A DNA stretch of 64,000 bases from positions 45,187 to 109,186 of the forward strand of contig JABANN010000039.1 in NCBI GenBank assembly GCA_013115125.1, given 5' to 3'. The stretch comes from Perkinsus olseni. Lineage: Eukaryota > Perkinsozoa > Perkinsida. Positions 23,284 to 33,785 of this stretch are shown here, one piece after another; the first letter of the stretch is position 1; every line of letters begins with the position of its first letter. The position numbers were made by a program, and so were the translations under genes. The notes under the pieces are model-generated. The model saw only the letters and a program-made list of their open reading frames with translations, made no database searches and was not told the origin of the DNA.

Positions 23284-25403
23284 TCACCACCTGAGGAAGC
23301 GGACGTCCCAGCTCATTCGCCGGGCATTATGCGACCAAGCCTCGTTGTTGAAGAGCCCGACAGGGTAACACAGTGAGAGTACCATGCAGTCCTGCCCCTC
23401 TTCGGCGATGATACTGTCCAGAATCTCCGCAGCTCCGTGCTTTAAGAACCACTCTCGGATGCTGAGACCTCAACACTTTCAAGGCGGCATTAGGCCACAC
23501 CTTGCTACCTTGGCAACTCTTGCAAATTCGCAACGACCTGTATAACATGCCTAAGCACATGCCTCGCAGGCCTCTCCGTTGTAAGCCTCTCCAAGGCATG
23601 TTCGAACAAGTCAGTGCCCGATTCCCACACCTGCCAAGTACGGATGCAGACAGTCCCCACTGTTACACCGAACAAAATTATCGCTCCTCTTAGTATGACA
23701 AAGTAGGACAGCGCCTGTTGGTCTAGCTCCTATCATACCACACGGACGTATGCACTGGACCACAGGCCAGAGTTTCCCCTCGAGAATCTCTCGAGGGCGC
23801 CCCGAGACCCCCAAAGCCCTCCCATACTACCTCGTACTTCACACTTTTGACTACTGTCAGGCTAGCGGCAAGTGCCCATCCTAAGTCCACCACACCCGGC
23901 GGAGAGTCTGGGCTCATCAACAAGGGGACAACCTTGCCAGTCTGAGTCATAACCAATACGTCCTTCAGGTATCAGTAGTAATCTGGACACTACAAATGTT
24001 GTTCCGGCCGCTATAGCTTCCTTCGCTTCGGGCCCGACCAGACTCACTTCGACGAGGAAGCGCGAAGTTGATGCCAGAGTAGAATTGGTAGTTGTTGACG
24101 GGATTAATAAAGGCAGCCCAGGGAACTACCGATGATCGAAGCAGGGCTTGAACTTGGGACTTGGTCGAGATCCTACTTTGGCTGCGACTCTTCCTGCGTC
24201 ACTCGGTCCAACGGCGACAATGTTGGCCAAAATTTCGAAAACCAACGATCGCACTGAGAGAGACGAGTGGCTCGATCTAGAGTTGCATAAACGAGAGAAA
24301 ATATGTAGTAGTTTCGCTCGAGCTGATTTCGGCGACTCATTCGAACAGGCGCTCGAGTCTGCAGCGTATCAAGAAGATGCATTCAGAGGCAACAATTGCA
24401 GTCGAGGGAACATGAGAGAAGGCCGCGACTGGGCAAGGCTCTGAAGACCACTACTGTGTGAGATTGCCGTGATAACAGCCGGCGCCCCTACTGCTGAGAG
24501 ACGTGGCGATTGTGCCATTTACAGCACGATCTATGAGGAGAGCTCCTATCGAGAACATGGGAAGAGGCCTACCCGTGCCGATACCCCACGACCAGCTAGC
24601 CATTATTACCATCGCTCCGCTCCTCTTCGGGGCCTAAAGAGCTCCGGAATCTGACCCTATCGTACAGGATCCGTAAGTAGCTAACATCAACGGAATCACA
24701 CTCCGTCAATTGTCTCTACCGCGGCTCTACCCAATATCGAACAGTCGAGCTGCTCCTTGGGCGAATCGTGAGACCTCTAGCAGTATTGATGCTGCTGTAC
24801 GTCGAGTGAGCCTGTGAAAGAGAGGGGCGACTGAGCGTGGTGGAACCCCCCATCAAAGTTCATGTGGCACCGCAGCAGAAGTCGCCAAGGAAGATACAAT
24901 AGCTTTCTCACTCTCGCTCCACAGACACGAGGCGGAGAGCGTCCGAACATTTCGCTTTCAATCTGTCGGGCAGTGGATCGAACAGTTAATGGCAGCAGTT
25001 ACTCATTGGGTTATAACCTCAGGCGAGAATCGAAGCTCACCAGCAACTCGGACTGAAGAGGATCTCCTCTTGTATCAGAGTCTCCAATCTACTCCCCCTG
25101 CTAATAATTCCTGCCCGACCGATAGTGGATCGAGACATCCGATGAATGACCTGGGGGGCGGGCCTCACCGAGGCCGTAGCTGCCTCGAGGGGGCCTACTT
25201 TAATGGCGAGCAGTCTGATGTAGCTGTCCACAAGACCATCAGGCAATCTCGCTTTTTCGATGTTTTGCAAGAATTCGACCAGCATGTCTAGCATACCACA
25301 GTCGATCTATATGAGGAGCTCTACTCAACGACCCGCTCCCCCCTCAGGGCACTACAGCTTCCTGTACAGCCGTTTGCTTTGACAGTCTCTGGTCCAAATG
25401 CAT
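23284..25403 (-). CDS. Helical, armadillo/HEAT-like protein, function unknown
   Basis: Several minus-strand exons. The ATG at 25403 starts MHLDQRLSKQTAVQEA. A 50-base intron leads to IDCGMLDMLVEFLQNIEK and VDSYIRLLAIKVGPLEAA. Later exons read GPEAKEAIAAGTTFVVSRLL (about 24020), GKVVPLLMSPDSPPGVVDLG and WALAASLTVV (about 23900), and PARHVLRHVIQVVANLQELP (about 23550). A 46-base intron joins the last of these to IREWFLKHGAAEILDSIIAE and the C-terminal NEAWSHNARRMSWDVRF, stop TGA at 23284-23286. Amphipathic helix pairs with small residues resemble armadillo/HEAT repeats; the WAL segment recalls importin-alpha repeats but the match is loose. Exons between 24050 and 25000 are unresolved. It lies 272 bases upstream of the PqiA-like gene on the same strand. 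Confidence 0.55.
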
Positions 25404-25726
25404 AAGGAGATTGAGTCGTGTAGATCGGAGGGTATCGGGATGCTCGTATTGGTATCTTTCACACCAAGTGAACGCGAGAAATTTGAGTTAGAGACGACCA
25501 AATCCACCTACTTCAAATGTGGCATCTCCCATCCGCCGAATGCCACCTGGACCTGTTCCGCAGGCTTGGGCTTTGAGTAGTCCTAAGTGACTAATGCCTT
25601 CCTTTAGGAAAGATAGAGGACGCCATCAAAGCGGCCACGTCGCCATCCTACCTCTGCGGCGAAATCCACTATGTGCCTCTCATTCGACGACTCGAGCCGC
25701 GTAGGGACATTACGACGGCCTTGTAG
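25398..25726 (+). CDS. Possible small two-exon protein
   Basis: The open frame from ATG 25398 reads MHKEIESCRSEGIGMLVLVS and continues to 25580. A second open stretch at about 25610-25726 reads IEDAIKAATSPSYLCGEIHY to a TAG. A short intron with donor near 25577 is possible, but phases do not fit cleanly. Its ATG overlaps, on the opposite strand, the ATG of the armadillo-like gene. Composition looks protein-like, but no family is recognised and it may be a shadow or a gene with a missed upstream exon. Confidence 0.3.
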
Positions 25727-26078
25727 GTCACTTGCCGATCGGTCGACAGCAGCTAGCATACGATAGGCACGCCAACTGTATAAGAGACACTCCTGTCAGG
25801 CCCCATCCATTGTAGCTGGCCACAGTGCATTCGGTTGCGTTGTGGCTAGGCACGGCGTCCTCATCGAGAAGGCAGTGTTATGACCACCGCCTGTGGTTCA
25901 CATGCAAACGGCAGTCAATATTCGCCAAAGAAGGAGGTTTAGACCAGCGTATCGTGACGCGACATGAATGCCTCGTCGCTCGCCCTTCCCGAATCGATCA
26001 GCGCCCCAACAGACTTTTCCAGTTGCTTCGAGATAGGGAGATCATCATCAACCGTAGTTCAACCTCGTCATTGTAATA

Positions 26079-26789
26079 ATGCGTCACATCACTTTGGTTG
26101 TACTCGCCGTGTTGCACATTGGGTTGAGTCGTCGTCTACAGTCGTACAGCAGTCATTCGTTTCGGCGTACCCCGAAAGTCCCCGCACCAAGGGAGAGACT
26201 GCTAGGCTCTACGGGCTCCCTCTCTGTGAGTAGCTCGGACCGCTCCCGAGCGAGTTCCTTTGGGAGTTGGAGTTCATCATCTAACGAATTCTTAAGTAGT
26301 GGTGAGTACTCGCCCCCTGGTAGGAGCAGGGGCAGCAGCAGGAGCAGTGGTGGTAGCATAAGCAGTACTGGCAGTCTCAGTCCGAAGGAAACCACCTACA
26401 AGTCACAGGACTACTGCTTCTTCCAAGGCACCATTGTTGATCACCCTGACAGTGATACTACCGGTCATTTCGATATCCATTGGACAGTTAAAAAGAGCGT
26501 TAATGGTAACAAACCAGGAGATATCATCGTCGATCTACTCAACGTGCCCTACTCCGACGGCGGGAAATCCTCCCTCTGCGGTAACTACTGCAGATACCTC
26601 TCGGTGAAGCTAACAGACGAGCAGCGTGGCAAGCTCTTGGCGATGGGCATCAGCCCTTGGGACATCGTTGGAGACAATCTTTTCTCTAGACGTCTGCCCA
26701 GCCCTGCCGAACCCGATACTAAACCGAAAATAATCTACACTCCATCATCCTTCGGACACGGTGTCTGTAGATTCTTTCCAACGAAGTGA
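26079..26789 (+). CDS. Secreted Ser-rich protein, single exon
   Basis: 236 residues without intron, unusual for this window. Residues 1-17 form a hydrophobic signal peptide (MRHITLVVLAVLHIGLS). Residues about 35-110 are rich in Ser, Arg and Gly (RSRGSSRSSGGSISSTGS), a likely disordered spacer. The rest looks folded: YKSQDYCFFQGTIVDHPDSD, DIHWTVKKSVNGNKPGDIIV, SSLCGNYCRYLSVKLTDEQR, GISPWDIVGDN, with four Cys near 108, 168, 172 and 231 that may form disulfides. No known family is recognised. It is probably exported; role unknown. Confidence 0.7.
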   Translation: MRHITLVVLAVLHIGLSRRLQSYSSHSFRRTPKVPAPRERLLGSTGSLSVSSSDRSRASSFGSWSSSSNEFLSSGEYSPPGRSRGSSRSSGGSISSTGSLSPKETTYKSQDYCFFQGTIVDHPDSDTTGHFDIHWTVKKSVNGNKPGDIIVDLLNVPYSDGGKSSLCGNYCRYLSVKLTDEQRGKLLAMGISPWDIVGDNLFSRRLPSPAEPDTKPKIIYTPSSFGHGVCRFFPTK

Positions 26790-27119
26790 TCATACTGCGT
26801 CAGTCCCGTGGCTTTGGCTTCTCAAACAAAATAATTATGCCAAACCCATTTGATGCATGGTAAAGATGTGCTGTTCATGTGCTTATGAATCGTAAGTTCT
26901 ACTTGTTAAGTATGACGAAGAATAATCGACCACAGCCCCTTGGTGGGCCCCTCACAAGGTTCATAAACTCTCGAACTCAACACTTCTTGCCGTCAACAGC
27001 AGCCATGTTAGTAGCATGGAGTACAACAGGCCCTCACGGGGAACTTCCGTGTGTCAACTTGCCCGGATTGCCGGGCCCTCACGCATGCGCGCTTGTAAAC
27101 TAGTGATGCTGCATTGCAG
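26790..27119. other. Convergent intergenic stretch
   Basis: 330 bases between the 3' ends of the secreted Ser-rich gene and the ankyrin membrane gene. No supported feature; an inverted GCCCGG/CCGGGC near 27061-27077 could form a small hairpin. Confidence 0.4.
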
Positions 27120-30100
27120 CTAAAGGAAAGCCATCTCTGTTCTGATGGCGGTAAAATAGAGTAAATAGAGCTCAAGACCATAGGAATAGGTAGCAAGCGA
27201 AAAGGATAGTATAGCCATCGGCCAACTAACTGTCCCAAACACTGCTATGCTGAATTGATCCTGATTGCTGCACACGCCGTTCGACTGCGCTGCAGTGTAG
27301 AGGAGCCATAGCGTAACTGTACCCCATGAGTCAAGCTGCTACTGAAGCGACCTCACAGTCCTACCTATGGTCGAAGGAAATGTCCACCATAAACATGTTG
27401 CTACGCCGTTGGCATAGTGACGGGCACCAAGGGGGAGGTGCTCACTGGCCAGCAACGAGTTGAATGCAGCCGAGGCGACAATGATGACCTGAGGACGCTG
27501 GAGTGGTGTGACGAAACGGGACGCAGATGACGCACCAGCCACAAGGTATAAAGATAGCCCAGTGGGTGTCGTAGAGATCTCCACTGTTCGACCGACACTT
27601 GGTTGACAGCACTGGCGCAGACTGAAAACCATCCAATATGGCATCATCTCGATGACATGCAACCATACATGAATAACGAAGACACCCGAATTACTTTGCC
27701 AGTAGCGACCACTTCCTATGGACTTGCTCCTGAGGCAACTATGTGGGCGACTGCCACGCTGGAAGTACCTGGGGGAGGTACTATTACACCAAAGACCACC
27801 TCTGAAGGAGTGTATGCGGACCTCTGGCCATCAAGACGGGCTTGTATCGCTGCTATGCCCACGACCAGACAAGCGCATATGTTGAACCTGGCGATCAATG
27901 AGACGGTTCCTACTAGGAAAACACTGAGGAATAGATCAGAAAGTATCAGATACATCTAAGAACTGCGGGCTATCGACTCGGCAGGACAGGCCGCTAACCC
28001 AGAAGAGGATGGCAGCCGATCGAGGAATGGATACAGAACGGGGCGGAGCATGAGCGATTCGGGGGGCTGCCGGCAGGAGGGTTCGAAGACCTTACAGCAA
28101 CTCCGTCCCTGCCATAATGAAAAGAGCCTCCATCCAAACCGCGGCGTAACGCATGAAGGTGCCTGCTCGACCGAACAGCGCCACTGGGGACTCTGTGGTC
28201 ATGTACCTGTAGATGACGCAGATGATACGACCAATCACACCGACAGGCCTACACTGCAGGAAAGATGCCGAGGGTCAGCCACTGGCCATGAACAGTGAAA
28301 GTGACCTGCAAAGACTCAATACCAATACGGGAGCATCTGCTGTAGGTTGCCGCAGCAGCCGTAACTCACCGCTGCTACGGAGGAGACGAGGGCTACAACA
28401 AGGGGCACTAGTACTGACGAATGCCTCGGGTAGTTGTAACCCCGAGAGTAGAACTTCATGAGCCAGTTCCGTGCCTGGCATCGCGATGGCTGAGAGACTT
28501 CCTGCAACTGGGCGGCCATACCTCCTCCTTGACTGCTGCCATCGATGGATGAGGAGACCCTTCCTCTTCATCGAAGGATTTCATCAGCAGCCGGACATGA
28601 CCCTCAGTCGACTTCTCGATGCCACGACCGAATATTGTGATAAGGTGGGTCTCCTTGGACCTACAGCAGCAGTTGACCATGCACAGCAAAAATTGTCCCT
28701 ACTGCGATGCCAGGCAGACGGTGACCAAGATTCTTATGATGGCAGCTGCTACCAAAGATACCGCGAGAATCGGTCTGTCGGTGATGAACCACATCTAAAA
28801 CCGCAAGATATCATCATCTTCGAAGTATTGGTCCACTGACTTACCCATAGGACAGACCCTATCAGGGCACTACACCGCAGCACCACTTCCCCATAATGGA
28901 TCAGTCTCACCAACGTCCGACGTCTCTCGATGCTGGTGAGACGATCTTGTAATGCTGAGCATTCCACAAATCGAGAAGGCGAAAGTCGCTGGCCAGCGGA
29001 AGATTGTGACGTTGAACGAAGCTGGGATTCCTGCTTGAGTTGAACCTACTTTCTTGGGGTGTGAAGAAGTCATCCACGTCTTCAACTGGAACATAAATTC
29101 CCGGCACCTTGACCTGATCACGAGGACTGAATGGCTCCACTCTCCCTCAACAACCACTAAGCCTCTTCAAGTCCGAAACTCTAAGGCTGTCTATGGCGAA
29201 ACTGTATGGCAGTCGACTATTGGCGTCTATGGCGGACGTTGACAGCAATCCGGTCCGCATAAGCTTGAATACCATACAGACAAAATACGATCTCTGAGGC
29301 TCAGCGTCTGACCTAGCCCTCGAGACTAACTTGCAGTGTAATGCTGAACGCCTTCACCCGCACGACAGCACCCAGCGACATCGCTAGGGCCGATCCAAGG
29401 GAGGACCGTCAGCTCGCCTCAGACCTCCCCGAGACCAACTCCCGCCCAGCCTACAAACATGCTGAGCCAGCTGCTATTCCTCATGATAACCGCTCTCCAC
29501 AAGACGTTAAAGTCCACTTTGCCGCCTGGTTCGATCTGTGGCTCCTCCGACAACACTCGGGCTTTGTGACGAGCGGTAGGTGGGGCGCTCTCGGGCAGGA
29601 GTGCGGCACTTGAGGAGCCCAGACTGAACCTATGGGACACTCGGTGAGGGTGCATCCACCTCCAGTGAGTTCTACTTAAGAGGGTCACCCAAGCCTAGCA
29701 GGCTCCACAGGTCGAATGGCCTTCTGTGGTCCAGGGGCCCCCACACGGCCAAGTGGTAGAGGGAGTAACAACATAGACCCAGGCAGCCTAGGGATGTCAC
29801 CATGAAAAGGACACCCCAGGTGTAGTCCACAGCGAAGGAGTCGAAGTTCAGAAGGTGCAATCGATGCAAGATGGCCAGACCTATGGCCATGGATACGAGC
29901 GCGTGTAATCTACCAAGACTCCGCAGCTTCGCCGCGACTCACGGTTTCCTCCATCCCCAGTATTCACTTTACTGGCATCCTGCATCACCCTAACCTTGAA
30001 TTCGACACGCCTGATTAGTGCAGGGATGCTTTATAGAGTAGGGAGGGCAGCAGCAAGATACCCATCGTGGGTCGTTGATGACCCGACTTCCGGTTCCCAG

Positions 30101-30845
30101 GCCATCTCTGCCAGTTCTTCTGCTCCGTTATGTTTCGGGTAAGTATCGAGGGAGATCATACTACTACGTGAGAGATGCTGCAAGCAAGCCATTGAGCCCA
30201 GCTCGACCGCTCTCTCCAAAGGGGACTTCCGCCACCTGACGAGATCATCATCAATCAGCACGTTTACTGACCAGCAATCAACCCACCTCCAGCCTCCCAC
30301 TGGGTTGGCACCGGCGTCCAACAGTAACGGCAGAATGTCGCACCCGTGCGGTATGACCAGGAACGCAGCCGTCTCCCCCTCGGCCGTATGACCATCAACA
30401 TCAACCCCTGGATACTGCAGGAGCAATTGGACCTGCTCAGCGGTGGACTTATGTCTTGGAAGTGGTACGTTAAACTGCCTCTCGATGGTCAGCAGAAGTT
30501 GCTCACCCACAAGGCAGATGCAGCAGCAGAACATCTTTATCGTACTAACGACCGCGCACACTCATACCGAGAATCCACTATCATACCCGAAATTGAAGTG
30601 AGATCCAATCAGAAGACAGATTTTTGATCTCAAATTGTAATTTTCGATTTTCTCACCGTATCTTTCTGTCCATTTGCCGCAGCCTCTTGGATGGGGCTTC
30701 GACCAGTAGTAGAATCTTCAGCGTTGAGGTCCAGGAGAAGGTCCCTCTCAGACGTATCATGCGGCAGACCTAGGCCGTCCCCTATGGCCGATAAGGTTGA
30801 GCTCCTCAACGACCATTCATGGAGGATGCCTGAGGGATTCTCCAT
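27120..30845 (-). CDS. Ankyrin-repeat multi-pass membrane protein
   Basis: The N-terminus (ATG 30845) leads into ankyrin-type repeats: GRSPIQEAAANGQKDT (about 30690), VQLLLQYPGVDVDGHTAEGE and ILPLLLDAGANP (about 30320-30430), KSPLERAVELGSMACLQHL (about 30200). Then hydrophobic segments follow: VDYTWGVLFMVTSLGCLGLC (about 29800), YGEVVLRCSALIGSVLWVSQ (about 28880), PILAVSLVAAAIIRILVTVC (about 28750), SVLVPLVVALVSSVAAVSYG (about 28390), LILSDLFLSVFLVGTVSLIA (about 27930), WGTVTLWLLYTAAQSNG and WPMAILSFSLATYSYGLELY (about 27150-27310). The stop is TAG at 27120-27122. Ankyrin plus six or more helices recalls TRP-type channels or ankyrin-DHHC enzymes, but I see no DHHC motif and no clear pore, so no function is assigned. 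Exon joins are mostly unresolved. Confidence 0.6.
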
Positions 30846-31723
30846 CCACCAGCCTCGAAAGACAGCCGAGCTTTTTCACCTTTCACATCAGATGCACTTC
30901 TATTCTGCCTTATGGCACTCGCAAGCTCAGCTCGGAAGTCGGGCCTCGTCGGGACCCTGCTACTGCCGATTTCTTCGATTTCTATCTGAAGTGCGGTAAA
31001 AGACGGTATGCGCCCAGCAAGGGTTGAGTTTCTCGATTCGGAGTTCTCTTCTTTTCACAGCGACTGTTGAGCTCTATGAGGTGGAGGATGAGCGACAGTG
31101 GAGGAGCGGAGGCACTCACGAGGACTGTGGCAGGAGCTTCTGGAAGGATGGCTGCTACGAGATGGAAGACTCCTATAATGATGAGGACAGGGAGATGGCA
31201 TTGTGGAATCATATGAACAGCTCAGAGGAATATTAGCGTGAGTTCACACCGCAGCAATCTTCGGAGCACTGATCTGGCAATCTTGCGCTCTTAGCACGTC
31301 TTGATATTTCTCAGCGCGACTGACCAGCTCCCAACATTGTGAGGGGCATTGCCACGTCTACACTGCAGACTGGAGTGAGGTTCAGGGTAGCTGAGGTTCC
31401 GGGCAGCTGAGGTTCCGGGCTGTCGGATCAAAGACGCTTGCTCCATGAGTGACAGTCTCAAGCCTGAGCGCTCGAATTCGTGAAGTGACCGCTGACACGG
31501 AAACTCGCTAGGAAGCGTAACTTGAGTCACCGTCGGGTGCTCAGTCCAAGTAGGAGAATTCTAAGGAGCATTCCTTGGGTCAACCTCGGACACTGGATCG
31601 TAGATGGGTCATCGTAGTGGGTACGATCGGACACGACCTGGATGATGTTTCTCGCAGTTGTGAATCGGTTTTGGTTCCTTGTTACTACAACTCCTAGTCC
31701 TACTTATCATCAGCGAACTCGTC
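30846..31723. promoter_or_regulatory. Divergent intergenic region
   Basis: About 880 bases between the starts of the ankyrin membrane gene (minus) and the Rab11-type gene (plus). Open frames at 30982-31212 (minus) and 31024-31236 (plus) overlap each other and neither is convincing. A short repeated element, AGCTGAGGTTCCGGGC and a near copy, occurs at about 31388-31420. Confidence 0.4.
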
Positions 31724-33191
31724 ATGAGCCTCGACGACGAATATGACCATCTTTACAAAAGTACTACGGGGATGACGGGATTAGCGGTAGCATTTGCATC
31801 GATACTCCTACTACCGTCACGGTAAGTGATTGTCGTAGTGAAGTTGCACTGCTCCGGCGGGACATTACTCTACTGCGCAGTAGAGCGGGGCGGCCTCGCA
31901 CATGCTTCTTGCCTTCGTACTCGCTTTCAAATGCACTTGACCATCCGGCGGTGTCCGTACGTAATTTGTTCAGTCGTCCTTGTCGGTGATGCTACCGTTG
32001 GCAAGACTCATCTTCTATCCCGCTACATCAAGGGTACACTACCCCGTGCCCCTACTGCAACAATAGGCGTGGAGTTTGCTACAAGGACGGTCCCTCTTGC
32101 CGTCGGTGGTACGGTCAAAGCCCAGATTTGGTAATACTGGATTTGATCAGACCTTCTGGGCGATTCTCGAGCAGCATGCAGAAAGAAAACACGAATTCGT
32201 GGACAATTTCAAGTCGCTAAACGTTTTGACGGTCTTGCGGTGATTAGGCGCCTTCACTTGCGTGCAGCCACCGCGAAACGTTATAGCTCTTTGTTGAGAA
32301 TTTCGGTTCACTTTCTCGCATCACGGGTCGCTGTGGATCGCCGTCTGAGGTGAAGCGTAGTGTCTCAGGGATACAGCAGGCCAAGAGCGTTATCGTGCAA
32401 TAACCTCAGCACACTACCGAAGGGCAGTCGGTGCCTTATTGGTCTATGATGTTACCAGACGCAACACATTCCTCAATTGCTCCAAATGGATGGTGAGCCC
32501 ACGTTGCCCTAGTGGTGCTGCAGAGTAGAGGTCGGGGCTTCAGGAGGAGCTGCGGCAGAACGCCGAGCCGGATATCGTCATACTGCTTGTTGGGAACAAA
32601 ATAGATCTAGTGGAGAAGGATCCATCCACGCGACAGGTGATAAGGGATGGGACTGACGCTTTGGGACGTAGGAGGGACAGAAGAGAACAGTAAATGAAAG
32701 CACGAGGGGGGAGGGGTCGCGATGCCTCGAAGATAATGTGTTGTTGATTTATTCATCATCTATTGAGTAGCATAAGCATTGAGCGTTATTTCGCTTCATG
32801 CTGATGTTTGTACTGGTCTAAATGCTCTCCTTCTGAAGTTGTTATTGTTTGTTTCATTGATGTAGTTCCATTGGTAGGTGACTACCGAGGAAGCCACAGC
32901 GTTTGCGAAGGAGAATGGCTTGTTGTTTGCGGAAGCCTCTGCAGTGTCATCAGTGAATGTCAAATTCATTTTCGAGAAACTTCTGCAAGGTAAATGCACT
33001 GCCTTTTTCCCATCGGGATCATTCGGACCGTCTTGTCAGAAATTTATAACCAGCGTAGTAGAGCACAAGCTGAGGGTAATGGGAGGACACAGCAAGAGCT
33101 CACAGCGCAGGGAGGCATGAAGATCGCTCCTCATCAACATGATCAATATGCGAATAACTGCTCGAATGAACTGTCCAATTGCCAGTGTTGA
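31724..33191 (+). CDS. RAB11: Rab11-family small GTPase
   Basis: Exons 31724-31760, 31974-32130, 32369-32492, 32544-32636, 32878-32989 and 33040-33191 give 224 residues with all GT-AG introns in phase. Opening [17 protein letters not shown] is the Rab11 style. Nucleotide motifs: P-loop GDATVGKT (residues about 18-25), switch I TIGVEF, WDTAGQE with the catalytic Gln, NKIDL, and EASA in place of the common ETSA. The stretch [20 protein letters not shown] is nearly identical to the Rab11 switch II region. The C-terminus ends NCQC, a CXC signal for double geranylgeranylation and membrane attachment. It should act in recycling endosome and post-Golgi traffic. The P-loop carries Ala-Thr-Val and Lys-Thr where Rab11 usually has Ser-Gly-Val and Lys-Ser; both are conservative enough to keep function. 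Confidence 0.95.
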
Positions 33192-33785
33192 CGACGGCGG
33201 AGCGAAGCAAGAGAATAATTCCGCGGACCGTGGCATTATATATGGTCCCCCTGCGCCTCGCGATGGTCCTGCTGAATTGCCTTTGAAATGGTAGGGGTTC
33301 TTCGGTATATATGACGGTAATGATTCACGCCGTGTCTGCCGTGATGCCTAATTCTTGCACTCTTACTCTGTCTTATAGTTCCGTAACGCTCTGAACGGTA
33401 AGGGTGCCTAGTTACCACTGTGTGTCATATTTCTGCTACTCCTTAGTTTTCTCATTAACGTTCGTGAGCTGCGTAGTTAGTGTCAATGGTTGGGTTGTGG
33501 GGGTGATTGCACTGGCTATCTCGCTACGAGCCAAGAATGAGTCACCCGGGTGCTCACCGTTGGGAACAACGGCTTACTCGTTATTTTCAAGTGGCATGCA
33601 ATTCATCAACCCCAATGCAGGAGAAGGAAGGCGTTTACTACACGCCACTACGCCCGACTATCAAAAGCGGAGAAGGGAGGCGTAGCAGCAGTTCATACCG
33701 AGGTAGGGTCGGAAGGGCGAGCGTTGTTTCTCACTGTCTGGCCCTCCACATCTGTCACACAGTGTGACTCACACTACAGATAGGG
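33192..33785. other. Upstream region of Sec24, possible first exon
   Basis: Holds open frames at 33404-33685 and 33507-33767. One, ending SSSYRG near 33700, could splice by a GTAGGG donor to an acceptor near 33782 and supply the Sec24 start. The phase that continues into the proline-rich Sec24 exon does not settle the matter. Confidence 0.3.

Noticed and set aside
24126-24165. B-box-like CAAGTTCAAGCCC on minus considered as a tRNA
   Set aside because: No matching A box or foldable anticodon arm at the right distance; lies within a likely exon or intron of the armadillo-like gene.
32770-32850. Box C/D snoRNA candidate in a Rab11 intron
   Set aside because: C and D words are imperfect and the D box overlaps the terminal stem; kept only as a side note.
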